Shown: positions 37,007 through 45,186, counted from the stretch's first letter. The stretch is DNA of 64,000 bases from Variovorax sp. J22P240 (GCF_030316855.1 NZ_JASZYR010000001.1:1116001-1180000); one strand, 5' to 3'. Notes: a model not told the origin generated them from the sequence alone. Program-made: numbers and translations.

Positions 37007-37999
37007 ATGAACACTTTTCGTTTGACCCGTCGCAGCGCCCTGTGCCTGGGCGCCGCGTTGCCTGCCGCGGCGATGTTGCCACTGGCGGCAAGGGCCCAGG
37101 CCGCTTGGCCGAGCAGATCGATCCGCCTGGTAGTGCCCTTCGCACCGGGCGGAAGTTCGGAAATCGTGGCCCGTGCCACCGCTGCAGAGCTGACCAAGCT
37201 GCTGGGCCAGAGCGTCTATGTCGACAACAAGCCCGGGGGTGCCGGCAATGTCGCAATGAGCGAAGTGGCTCGCGCCGAAGACCAGCACACGCTAGTGCTC
37301 GGCCACATCGGCACCATCGCGGTCAATCCTTACATCTTTCCCAAGTTGCCCTACGACCCGGAAAAGGCGTTCAGGCCGATCTCGCTGCTCTCGAAAGTGC
37401 CAAGCCTGTACGTCGTGCGCCCCGATCTGCCCGCCAAAAATCTCAAGGAGTTCATAGCCTTGGCCAAATCCAAGCCAGGCGAGTTGAACTACGGCTCCGC
37501 TGGCAACGGCAGCGCGGGCCACCTCGCCTTTGAATACCTGAAGATGGTGAGCGACACCAACATTCTTCACGTCGCGTACCGAGGCACCGGGCCCCAACTC
37601 ACCGATTTGATGGGCGGTCGCGTGGATGCCGCCGCGGTCGGCGCACCGGCCGTGATGGCGTTCATCAAATCGGGAAAGGTGCGCTGCATTGCCACAGGAA
37701 CGAGCCAGCGGCTGGCGCAATTGCCCGATGTCCCGACAGTGGCCGAGCAGGGCTACCCCGGCTTCGAAATGACGCAGTGGTATGGGCTTCTTGCGCCAGC
37801 GTCATTGCCTCAGGCACACGCCGATAAACTCTCGGCGGCCGCAGCGCGTGCCGTCAAGGAGCCGGCGGCATTGAAGCTCTTCGAGTCAGAGGCCGCGATA
37901 GCGGTCGGCAGCACGGCCGCCGAGTTCGCGCGCTTCATCGAATCAGAGCAGCAGCGCTGGAAGCCTGTCATTGCCAAGGCTAAGATCAAGCCCGACTAA
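37007..37999 (+). CDS. Bug/TctC-family tripartite tricarboxylate transporter substrate-binding protein
   Basis: A 330-residue periplasmic binding protein. The N-terminus has a Tat-like signal (TRRSALCLGAALPAAAM, cut after ARA). The mature part begins WPSRSIRLVVPFAPGGSSEI, the classic Bug start, with VDNKPGGAGNVA, NYGSAGNGSAGHLA, HVAYRGTGPQLTDLMGG and the conserved VPTVAEQGYPGFE. It follows the MFS gene by 21 bases, so it belongs to the same unit. Its ligand is probably an organic acid; no TctA/TctB partners are encoded here. Confidence 0.93.
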   Translation: MNTFRLTRRSALCLGAALPAAAMLPLAARAQAAWPSRSIRLVVPFAPGGSSEIVARATAAELTKLLGQSVYVDNKPGGAGNVAMSEVARAEDQHTLVLGHIGTIAVNPYIFPKLPYDPEKAFRPISLLSKVPSLYVVRPDLPAKNLKEFIALAKSKPGELNYGSAGNGSAGHLAFEYLKMVSDTNILHVAYRGTGPQLTDLMGGRVDAAAVGAPAVMAFIKSGKVRCIATGTSQRLAQLPDVPTVAEQGYPGFEMTQWYGLLAPASLPQAHADKLSAAAARAVKEPAALKLFESEAAIAVGSTAAEFARFIESEQQRWKPVIAKAKIKPD

Positions 38000-38136
38000 T
38001 GGTCAACTGGCCGGTCTCGTGTCAGTACAGACATCTTCTCAGGCTGGCCAGCCCCTGCCGACGGCAATGTCTTCTACCGCGAGCGATCAGGTCGCCAGGC
38101 ATCTTGGCCAGAATGCCGTTATCCGCGTAGAAGGTC

Positions 38137-39795
38137 ATGGAGCAACATAGCGATCCCCGGGAGGCGCATGCAGCATCTGCGTCAACGGCAAACAGACAGC
38201 ACGGCGTCGTCAGTCTGATCGACTATGTGTGGGGCGCGATCCTGCTGATCCCGGCCCTGACGATCTTTTCATCCACGCACGTCCGTGATCTTGGAGCCGC
38301 CTACCTCCTTGCCGCAACCGCAGTGTTCTTTGGCTTACTTCGGGCGATCCTAGGGCTTCGAGTATTCCTGGTCCTCACATACGTCCCGGCGCTGTTCGGC
38401 GTTCTAGCCGTGGGGGCTGACCTGCTACGCGATGTCAACCTCCTCGAGGCGGCCTTGATTCGGCCGGACCCACACGAAGCGTGGCCAGTAATTCAGCCTC
38501 ATGCCCACTGGATAGCCCTGACCGCGGTCCTGCTCGCCATGCCGATCTGGGTGTTGTTTCGCACTCCGTCAGCCCGGACGGGGCGCGGGAAGTGGCCTTC
38601 GGCCACCCTTGCGGCAATCACTTTCGCCGCAGTCACATGTGGCGCCGTCTTTCATGACACCGTGCTGCGCGCGTGGCCGCTGAATGTGATTTCCGTGGCC
38701 GCGGCTTCTGCGATCGGCCGTGACGACTTCATCTCGACGGCGTTGCCCTATGCGCCCACCAACCCTCGTTCGGCGTCCGCGAGTTGGGGCGCCTCGCAGT
38801 TGCCAGGACTTCACCCGCAGACTGAGACATACATCCTCATCATCGGGGAATCAGTGCGTGCCGACCGGCTCGGCGCATGCGGAGGCCAAAAGCAGGTCGG
38901 CATCAGCCATCAAGACGCGATCATCTATTGCGATGTGACGTCCGGATCCAGCAGCACGCATACGTCGGTCCCTCTGCTCATCTCGCGCGAAATGCCTGGC
39001 GGTGCATTTCGGGTCAGCAAGGACGCAACGTTCATGAAGGCTTTCGAGGAAGCTGGATTTCACACCTATTGGATTGCCGTCCAGGAAAGAGGCATTGCAT
39101 GGCCTGACGCCAACACCGACATGTTCGTAACGATAAAGAGGACCGATCGAGAAAGCCTTCTGCCATCGCTCAGATTGGCGTTCGCGCAGAACGCGCCCAA
39201 GAAATTGATCGTGGTGCATACCTACGGCGCACACTTTTCGTACTGCGATCGCTATGAGCCTGCAACAGCTGCTTTTCAGGCCGACTGCTCGAAACTTTCT
39301 GAACTCCCAGATGATTCCACCCTGCCGGATTTCATCCGCGCCTACGACAACGCTGTGGCCGAATCCCTCCGATTCGTCGATGCTGTGATCTCGGAGGCAG
39401 CGCAGGCGGGCGGCTCGTCCTTCGTGATGTACACGGCTGACCATGGCGAGAACCTGCTTGACGACGGACGAAAGCTTTTTCAGCACGCGCTGAAAGATCC
39501 GACCCGCTGGGATACGACAGTCCCGGCCGTAATGTGGGCGAGCGATGAATGGCGCGCCAGCAACTCCGCGCGTTGGGAACGGCTCCGTGCCAACCATGAA
39601 GCCAAGGCGATGCATGCCGACCTTGTGCCCACCTTGCTCGGTTCAGCGGCCATCAGGTATGTCGACGAGCGGCGAGTGGCTATCGATCTCGGAGCGATGT
39701 CACCAGCTGCCGATAGAACCCGGTGGGTAATGCGACGTCTCGGTGAGAAGATAAATGGCGACCAACTGCGCCAAGCGCAGCCCGGGCGGCAATAG
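38137..39795 (+). CDS. Phosphoethanolamine transferase-like sulfatase-fold membrane protein
   Basis: A 552-residue protein with about five N-terminal membrane helices (residues about 25-185), then a periplasmic sulfatase/alkaline-phosphatase domain. Metal and nucleophile motifs are ILIIGESVRADRLGACGG, DVTSGSSSTHTSVPLLISRE (nucleophile Thr), and MYTADHGENLLDDGRKLFQH with the Asp-His and final His ligands. EptA/OpgE-type enzymes use this layout to add phosphoethanolamine to lipid A or glucans. Base composition looks less GC-rich than the flanking operons, suggesting later acquisition. The acceptor is unknown. Confidence 0.82.
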   Translation: MEQHSDPREAHAASASTANRQHGVVSLIDYVWGAILLIPALTIFSSTHVRDLGAAYLLAATAVFFGLLRAILGLRVFLVLTYVPALFGVLAVGADLLRDVNLLEAALIRPDPHEAWPVIQPHAHWIALTAVLLAMPIWVLFRTPSARTGRGKWPSATLAAITFAAVTCGAVFHDTVLRAWPLNVISVAAASAIGRDDFISTALPYAPTNPRSASASWGASQLPGLHPQTETYILIIGESVRADRLGACGGQKQVGISHQDAIIYCDVTSGSSSTHTSVPLLISREMPGGAFRVSKDATFMKAFEEAGFHTYWIAVQERGIAWPDANTDMFVTIKRTDRESLLPSLRLAFAQNAPKKLIVVHTYGAHFSYCDRYEPATAAFQADCSKLSELPDDSTLPDFIRAYDNAVAESLRFVDAVISEAAQAGGSSFVMYTADHGENLLDDGRKLFQHALKDPTRWDTTVPAVMWASDEWRASNSARWERLRANHEAKAMHADLVPTLLGSAAIRYVDERRVAIDLGAMSPAADRTRWVMRRLGEKINGDQLRQAQPGRQ

Positions 39796-39819
39796 GCGCG
39801 GGGGCCGAAAATGACGAAC

Positions 39820-40470
39820 CTAGGCCGAAGCCGGGGGCAACAATCGATAGACGGAAAAACCGACTGCGGCGCCGATCAATTCGGCCACCACGAAGCCCGT
39901 TGCACTGGCAGGGGCGATCCCGGCAAAGCTGTCGCTGAACATGCGCCCGAACACCGCCGCCGGATTGGCGAAGGAGGTGCTGGACGTGAACCAGTAGGCC
40001 GCGCCGATGTAGCAGGCCACCAACTGCGCGACCTTGCCTGCCGGCGCACGGAGGATCACCAGCACCAGGCCCGATGTCGCCACCAGTTCAGCCAGCCATT
40101 GCCCCCAGCCGCTACGCACCTTGGCACTCCACTGGAGCACACTCAGGTCGAACATGGCGTTGGCCAGCCAGGCGCCCAACAGCGCGCCTGTCAACTGAGC
40201 TGCCAGATAGACGCCCAGGCTCGCCACGGGCAGTTCGCGGCGCAGCGTCATGATGGCGCTGACGGCCGGGTTGAAGTGCGCACCACTGACCGGGCCAAGC
40301 ACCTCGATCAAAACGTAGAGCGCGAACACCGTGACCAGCGTGTTGGCGAGCAGCGCAATGGCCACGTTGCCCCCTGCAAGGCGCTCGGCCATGATGCCCG
40401 AGCCCACGACTGCGCACAGCAAACCGGCCGTGCCCAGCAGCTCGGCCAGCGCCTTGCGCCAGAGCGTCAT
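39820..40470 (-). CDS. Aquaporin/MIP channel of the ars cluster (AqpS-like)
   Basis: A 216-residue channel with six membrane segments and both NPA motifs: GAHFNPAVS (NPA 67-69) and SFANPAAVFGR (NPA 169-171). The start ATG at 40470 overlaps the arsC stop (ATGA). In Sinorhizobium meliloti, AqpS in an ars operon lets arsenite made by ArsC leave the cell down its gradient, replacing ArsB; the same role is inferred here because no arsB/acr3 is present in this window. Confidence 0.88.
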   Translation of the reverse strand: MTLWRKALAELLGTAGLLCAVVGSGIMAERLAGGNVAIALLANTLVTVFALYVLIEVLGPVSGAHFNPAVSAIMTLRRELPVASLGVYLAAQLTGALLGAWLANAMFDLSVLQWSAKVRSGWGQWLAELVATSGLVLVILRAPAGKVAQLVACYIGAAYWFTSSTSFANPAAVFGRMFSDSFAGIAPASATGFVVAELIGAAVGFSVYRLLPPASA

Positions 40471-40973
40471 GACTTCCCGGCCAGCTCTCGCGCCTGCGTC
40501 TGGAGCATCAACTTGTCCACACTGGCCAGTGGCAGGTTCACGAGCAACTCCAGGCGGCGCCGGATGGCATGCAGCGTCAAGCGAAAGGCGTCCAGCTTCT
40601 GCTCCGGCGAGCCCTCGACCTCCGAAGGGTCCGCATAGCCCCAGTGCGCAGTCGCCGGTTGCCCCGGCCAGTACGGGCACACCTCGCCCGCAGCGTTGTC
40701 GCACACGGTGATGACAAGGTCCATGTGCGGGGCGTCAAGCTTTCCGAACTCATCCCAACTCTTGCTGTGCAGTCCCTCGGTCGAGATGCCGGCCTTGTGC
40801 AGAATGTCCAGCGCCATCGGATTGGGCTGCTGGTTCTCACGGGGGCTGCTGCCGGCCGAAAAGGCTTTGAAGCGCCCATCAGCCAAGTGATTCAGGGTCG
40901 CCTCGGCCAGGATGCTCCGCGCCGAATTGTGGGTGCAGAGAAACAGCACGTTGATCGGTTGGGTTTCGCTCAT
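40467..40973 (-). CDS. arsC: Arsenate reductase, low-molecular-weight phosphatase type
   Basis: A 168-residue LMW-PTP-fold protein. The P-loop CTHNSARS has C13 and R19 (CX5R-S). Two further cysteines, C91 and C99 (ITVCDNAAGEVCPYWPG), are placed as in the thioredoxin-linked ArsC family. The start ATG at 40973 gives MSETQPINVLFLC; the frame continues upstream toward arsR without relevant features. It reduces arsenate to arsenite. Confidence 0.93.
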   Translation of the reverse strand: MSETQPINVLFLCTHNSARSILAEATLNHLADGRFKAFSAGSSPRENQQPNPMALDILHKAGISTEGLHSKSWDEFGKLDAPHMDLVITVCDNAAGEVCPYWPGQPATAHWGYADPSEVEGSPEQKLDAFRLTLHAIRRRLELLVNLPLASVDKLMLQTQARELAGKS

Positions 40974-41044
40974 GTCGCGTCTCAGGTTGCCGGCAGGTCT
41001 TGCACCTTCAGGTGCACATGTAATCGTTTCATCGATAGCTTCCT

Positions 41045-41368
41045 TCAGCACGAACAGGTGGTTGCCGCGTCCACGGCGCATGCCTCGCCCTGGCAGCAGT
41101 TCTCGGCGAGATAGCCCAGCAACGCATTCATTCGGTCGAACGAGGCCCGATAGATGAGCTTGCGGCCTTGGCGCTCCTGGCTTACCAGGCCTGCGTTCAT
41201 CAGCTCTTTAAGATGGAAAGACAGCGTTGCGGGCGGGATGCCGGATCCCTCAGCCATCACGCCGGGTGTCATGCCTTGGTGGCCGGCGATCACCAGAGCA
41301 CGGAATACCCTCAGGCGAGCGCCTTGAGCCAATGCAGCAAGCGATCGAACAGCATCATTTTCTTCCAT
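41045..41368 (-). CDS. arsR: ArsR-family arsenic-responsive repressor
   Basis: A 107-residue winged-helix repressor (RLRVFRALVIAGHQGMTPG, recognition helix region PPATLSFHLKELMNAGLVSQ). The usual CVC motif of the DNA-binding helix is absent. Instead Cys residues cluster at the C-terminus: C91, C92, C97, C105 and C107. This resembles the Acidithiobacillus-type ArsR, where C-terminal cysteines bind As(III). It heads the arsR-arsC-aquaporin cluster. Confidence 0.92.
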   Translation of the reverse strand: MEENDAVRSLAALAQGARLRVFRALVIAGHQGMTPGVMAEGSGIPPATLSFHLKELMNAGLVSQERQGRKLIYRASFDRMNALLGYLAENCCQGEACAVDAATTCSC

Positions 41369-41390
41369 ATTTCCATCATACTGGAAATAT
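41367..41390 (-). promoter_or_regulatory. Palindromic operator over the arsR start
   Basis: ATATTTCCA (41367-41375) and TGGAAATAT (41382-41390) form a perfect 9-bp inverted repeat with a 6-bp spacer, immediately at the arsR start codon (41368). Position and symmetry fit ArsR autorepression. Confidence 0.75.
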
Positions 41391-41623
41391 AGAGGTGATC
41401 AAGAGCGAGCCGGTTTCGACAGATTTACAAGGGCGAGAGGCCAGGGGATCTGCCCATCCAGCAGCCCATGAAAATCGATCTGGTCATCAATCGAATGACC
41501 GCGGATGCGTCGGGGCTAGCGATTCCGCACGAGCTCCGGGTGCAGGCAGCGTCTCTACATGCCCCCAGCGAGCCACTGACATGGGCTTCTCATGAAAGTC
41601 TGACTGCCCAAGGTGTTCGGGCA

Positions 41624-42844
41624 CTAGCTCTCAAAGAAGACGTCAAGCGTCGGAAATCGGTCCGTACCTTCGATGCAGTCCAAGAGATACACCGCAAAAC
41701 CCAGGTCCCCCGTCCACAACGAATAGCGCAATTGGCCAAACTGGGCGAGGTCGCGTTCAGTCTGGTGGATACCGTGCATGGCGAAAGCCCGAGCCCGTTC
41801 CAGCCACATGCTTCCGCCAAAACGCCGATACAGCTTCAAGAATGCGTAGCCGTTGCCCCCGGTGCCATGGCACAAGTTAGACCCCTTGCGCAGTGGACCC
41901 GCGCTCCAAGTGGTCTCCCCGCCAGCCACAAGCAGGTCATCGAGGCTATCCGACGGGAAGTCCGCGAGACAAATCACGAATCCCGGTGCACCGTGGCAAA
42001 ACTGGACAAGACCGGGCGACTCGCTGAGGGGTGAGCCGTCGAGTCTCGCGCGCCAGTTTGCTCTACCCCGGTCGCACTCGACCGTCTGGCGTACGGTGTT
42101 GGCGATGCACTCCTGCCATTCGGACCAAGCCGCAGGAGTGAGGAGATGTCGTCCATTGATAAGAACGGCAGCCGTTGCCACGAACCCGTGAATCGCATCC
42201 AAGAATGTGTAGGTCTTGCCATACAAGTCCTGCGTCCAGTAGTGACAGCCATGTTCTACTGACCAGTGAAGCTGCGACCAAAGCTGCTGGGCCGTCGTAC
42301 GGTAGAGCTCCGACCAGACGGCATCGCCCGTCTGCTGATGCAGGAACAGGGAGGCCAAGAGTGTGCCTGGCGCACCCCACATCAGTTCTCGCGCGGGATG
42401 GTCGCGCGTCGCCTCCACAAGTTTGATGAGTTCGGAGCATGTCTCGCTAGAAGGTGCATGCCACTGCTGTAGCAGCTGAATGCCCGTGTCTCCCATGAGG
42501 TAGCTGCCAAATGGCTTCCCGGCCTCGTGGCCCATTTGCTTTCGATTGGGCTCGAGGAGCGATTTCACGTAGGGGGCGTAGTCTCTCTTCAGGCGGCAGG
42601 CGCCCCGAACCTCCAAATAGCGAAGGGCCCACAACACGCCGCATGCACCCCAGTAAAGCATGTAAGAAGGCGCGCACTCTGAACTGTCGTTGGGGTGGGT
42701 CGGCCAGAGCAGTTCTGGGGAGAACCGAGCGTCCGCGTCGTCAACAATTTGCTCAATCTTCCTACGAGCAATTGCTTCGTCCCAGGCGTCGGGGACAAGC
42801 GGTTCGTGACGGTCCGAGTTGAAAAGCATTGCGGCCATGAACAC
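41624..42844 (-). CDS. Orphan LanC-like (lanthionine synthetase C family) protein
   Basis: A 406-residue protein with the seven Gly-containing repeats of the LanC alpha/alpha toroid: YWGACGVLWAL, LMGDTGIQLL, MWGAPGTLLAS, DAIHGFVATAA, FCHGAPGFVI, LCHGTGGNGYAF and WTGDLGFAVYL. Zinc ligands are C283, C325 and H326, spaced as in LanC and eukaryotic LanCL proteins. LanC closes thioether rings in lantibiotics; LanCL proteins add glutathione to dehydroamino acids. No precursor peptide, LanB or LanM is nearby, so a LanCL-like detoxifying or unknown role is more likely. The start is uncertain: ATG at 42844, or the downstream ATG at 42838 or 42829; no clear ribosome binding site was seen. Confidence 0.85.
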   Translation of the reverse strand: MFMAAMLFNSDRHEPLVPDAWDEAIARRKIEQIVDDADARFSPELLWPTHPNDSSECAPSYMLYWGACGVLWALRYLEVRGACRLKRDYAPYVKSLLEPNRKQMGHEAGKPFGSYLMGDTGIQLLQQWHAPSSETCSELIKLVEATRDHPARELMWGAPGTLLASLFLHQQTGDAVWSELYRTTAQQLWSQLHWSVEHGCHYWTQDLYGKTYTFLDAIHGFVATAAVLINGRHLLTPAAWSEWQECIANTVRQTVECDRGRANWRARLDGSPLSESPGLVQFCHGAPGFVICLADFPSDSLDDLLVAGGETTWSAGPLRKGSNLCHGTGGNGYAFLKLYRRFGGSMWLERARAFAMHGIHQTERDLAQFGQLRYSLWTGDLGFAVYLLDCIEGTDRFPTLDVFFES

Positions 42845-43457
42845 AGTCTACAAAGGAGCCAGACCAGAGTGAAGTCGTACGCCTGCCCACGAGCAGCACG
42901 CTTTCGGCTTGCGAAGCGCGTGCGCACTGACCACGCTGCGGTCAACAATCTCGTGCCGCAAGAGCCCTCACAGCCTCCCGAAGTTGAACGCCCGCTTCGG
43001 GGAAATCCGTACAGCCGCAATGGGGCCTTTGCGGAAGTGGCGGCCTTGGGAAAACGGATGTTCGAAGCGACTTGGCGGCTTCGTTCCCTATACGGAAGTT
43101 GCGGCTTCAAGACACCTGCCACCAACAACCCGAGCTGCGTCTCGAACGTCATCTCGATTCCCGCCCCGCCGGCTACGGCGGCCTGATGCCAGCGCTAACG
43201 CGAAGGCCCGTTCGCGCAGGTTTGCGAGCGAGCAGCTTCCGGTGGCTGCGCGAAACTGGCAATAAGGTCGAATTACAGGCGCGAACACTCGCAGCCACGA
43301 CCGGCTAGAGTCGGGCCACAACCGGACCTCTCTTGATGAACTCCTTGACGACATTCGACATGTCGAATCTCCTGGAGCCCTGCACCGGAGGGAGTCGGCT
43401 AGCGCCTTTCTCGCATTGACCAAGGCATGCAACCGTCATTGGAGCGAGAATTGCGAA
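42845..43457. other. 613 bases without a recognisable gene
   Basis: Open frames here have odd composition and no family resemblance on either strand. The stretch around 42980-43160 reads like a decayed or intergenic sequence. No RNA gene, IS end or terminator was seen. Confidence 0.5.
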
Positions 43458-43715
43458 ATGGCTACTGCAAGGTCCTTCGAGACCACCGACTACAAGCTCT
43501 TCCCCTCGCCACGTAACGTGCACCGGGTAGTGTTCGAACACCAAGTGTTCGTGCCGCAGCCATACGCGCTTATCGACCTCCCGAGTTATGGCCTGAGGGG
43601 CCGCTACAGCCTATTCGCCGCCTGCCGACTCTCTGACGGCAAGATGGGCCAACTCGTGACCCTGGAACAGGCGGATGACGTTGCGAAGTTCAAGGCGAAG
43701 TTCGTTCCGGATTAG
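43458..43715 (+). CDS. Small hypothetical protein
   Basis: An 85-residue product from ATG 43458; the frame extends to 43416 with a less natural N-terminus. The sequence is well mixed and globular looking (FPSPRNVHRVVFEHQVFVPQ, ALIDLPSYGLRGRYSLFAA), ending VAKFKAKFVPD. No domain recognised. It sits in a decayed region, so it may itself be a remnant. Confidence 0.45.
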   Translation: MATARSFETTDYKLFPSPRNVHRVVFEHQVFVPQPYALIDLPSYGLRGRYSLFAACRLSDGKMGQLVTLEQADDVAKFKAKFVPD

Positions 43716-44090
43716 CCCTCCCGAAGACGGTCAGCGCCGACCTGCCCCGCGAACTGCGGCCTCTTTGCCAACGTTGGCGCAAGACCTGAACAAGTCGGTA
43801 TCCATTTGGATCGCCCGGAGCGACGTTCCTGGCGCCGCTATCTCTTCAATGTCGTTGCCAGGCACCCGGCCGCGAGTTCGCCGAAGGTTCGAGTTCAGTC
43901 TGACCCGACATTGGCTGCGCGACCTTCTTCGCATCGTGATGCGTTCCTCCAGTGGCCGCCACACCGGCTGGTAGACACCGCCTGCCGGCGCCTAGTCGAC
44001 GTGTCGCTGCGAGCCAAGGAACAAGGGCAAGTTCATCGGACAGAAGACCCCCGTCAGGCCGGCTGATACTGCCGCCGCGCGCAGCCGCTT
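43716..44090. other. Non-coding stretch beside gene remnants
   Basis: A stretch of 375 bases with no gene that I can support. Short frames on both strands lack family resemblance. It adjoins the oxidoreductase remnant. Confidence 0.45.
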
Positions 44091-44243
44091 TTGGATCGAG
44101 TCCCAGCATTCGGCATGACCCACGTACTGAATGGCAACGTCGTAGTGCTGGCTCCAGAAGAACGGGCTGATGTCAAAAGGTTGGCGCCGCCCAAGCATGT
44201 TCAGCGCGGCAACCTGGCTCTGTCGCTGCGCGACGGAGTGGAC
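44091..44243 (-). pseudogene. Remnant of an FAD/NAD-dependent oxidoreductase (C-terminal piece)
   Basis: In a longer open frame, about 50 residues read VAQRQSQVAALNMLGRRQPF and FFWSQHYDVAIQYVGHAECW, the signature near the C-terminus of ferredoxin-reductase/AIF-like FAD oxidoreductases. The upstream Rossmann domains and the rest of the C-terminus are missing, and the surrounding codons do not continue the family. This is a degraded gene. The 270 bases on its 5' side (up to about 44513) hold other unplaced sequence. Confidence 0.7.
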
Positions 44244-44513
44244 CAACCTCGTTGACGAACATGGCCTTCTCATGCAGGACCGGGCGCAAGTCGTGCTTTT
44301 GGAGCAGTTTGTGGAGCGAGGCGTCCCAAGGTGCTGATAGAAGTTCATCGGAAAGTCGGGGACCAACTGCCCATTGACGAGGTCATCCCCTTTCTCCAAA
44401 GCCAGGTCGGTCGCAGCAACATCCGAATCGCGAATCGTGAGTTCACGGCCGGTCGCGATGCAGAGCGGATGTGACAGACTCTCGGTCCATCTCAAGTCGG
44501 CACAAGGATTTTC

Positions 44514-44666
44514 ATGAGAATTCGTCGATTCGGTGTCGGTGATGAACCTGCGCTGCTCCGCGTTCGTTTCACGGCCATCCATGGGATTGCCTCCCGTGAT
44601 TTCACACCTGAACAAAGTGAGGGTTGGGGTCCCGAGGACCTCGATAGTGAGCTGTGGGCACGTTGA
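44514..44666 (+). pseudogene. Truncated GNAT acetyltransferase (N-terminal 50 residues)
   Basis: Translation from ATG 44514 gives MRIRRFGVGDEPALLRVRFT then IHGIASRDFTPEQSEGWGPE and DLDSELWAR, which matches the N-terminus of small GNAT acetyltransferases. It stops at TGA 44664-44666, before the acetyl-CoA-binding motif. The following sequence is the TfoX-domain gene in a different frame, so the GNAT gene was cut by a deletion or recombination event. Confidence 0.7.
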
Positions 44667-45049
44667 GGCTGGCCGAGGAACTTCCCGAAGTGTTCGAGCG
44701 CTTCGGCCGCGTGTCGGCCCGCCCCATGTTCGGAGGCCACGGCATCTTCCACGAGGGGCGCATGTTCGGCCTAGTGAGCGGCGAGCGCCTGTACCTCAAG
44801 ACCGACGAGGAGAGCCGGGCTCAGTTCGAGGCGAAAGGGCTCGCACCCTTCGAGTACATGCGCTCGGGCAAGCTGACACCGACCTCGTACGTAGAAGCGC
44901 CGCCCGAAATCTACGAAGACCGCGAAGAAGCGGCACGCTGGGCCTGCCTGGCCTGGGAGGCCGTCCTGCGGAAGGCCGGCGCGGCCGCGCGGCGGAAGCC
45001 GGCTGCCAGGAAGATGGCGGCGAAGAAGGCCGCTACGAAGAAGCGCTGA
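44654..45049 (+). CDS. TfoX N-terminal domain protein with basic tail, 5' end at a recombination junction
   Basis: A 131-residue product if GTG 44654 is used. The TfoX_N core is clear: FERFGRVSARPMFGGHGIFH, then GRMFGLVSGERLYLKTDEES and EYMRSGKLTPTSYVEAPPEI. The first about 10 residues do not fit the family and overlap the GNAT remnant, and there is no obvious ribosome binding site, so the native start has probably been lost. The C-terminus is Ala/Lys-rich (RRKPAARKMAAKKAATKKR). TfoX_N proteins are small and of unclear role outside competence regulation. Expression is uncertain. Confidence 0.65.
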   Translation: MGTLRLAEELPEVFERFGRVSARPMFGGHGIFHEGRMFGLVSGERLYLKTDEESRAQFEAKGLAPFEYMRSGKLTPTSYVEAPPEIYEDREEAARWACLAWEAVLRKAGAAARRKPAARKMAAKKAATKKR

Positions 45050-45186
45050 CCCGCTCTACCTGCTGCTCAGTTGCTCAGGGCAAAACTGGCCATCTCCGGT
45101 CAGTTACCGCGCCAGCATGCATCTAAGGCCGCCGGGTTTGAACAGCACCTGCAACCAGGGTGCAATGGCCTTGCGCCATGCGTGCT

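Noticed and set aside
41468..42034. Plus-strand open frame opposite the LanC-like gene
   Set aside because: It covers the conserved C-terminal part of the LanC-like gene in antisense; no domain seen.
42589..43152. Minus-strand frame upstream of the LanC-like gene
   Set aside because: It overlaps the real gene in another frame, is Arg/Ser-rich and has no recognisable fold.
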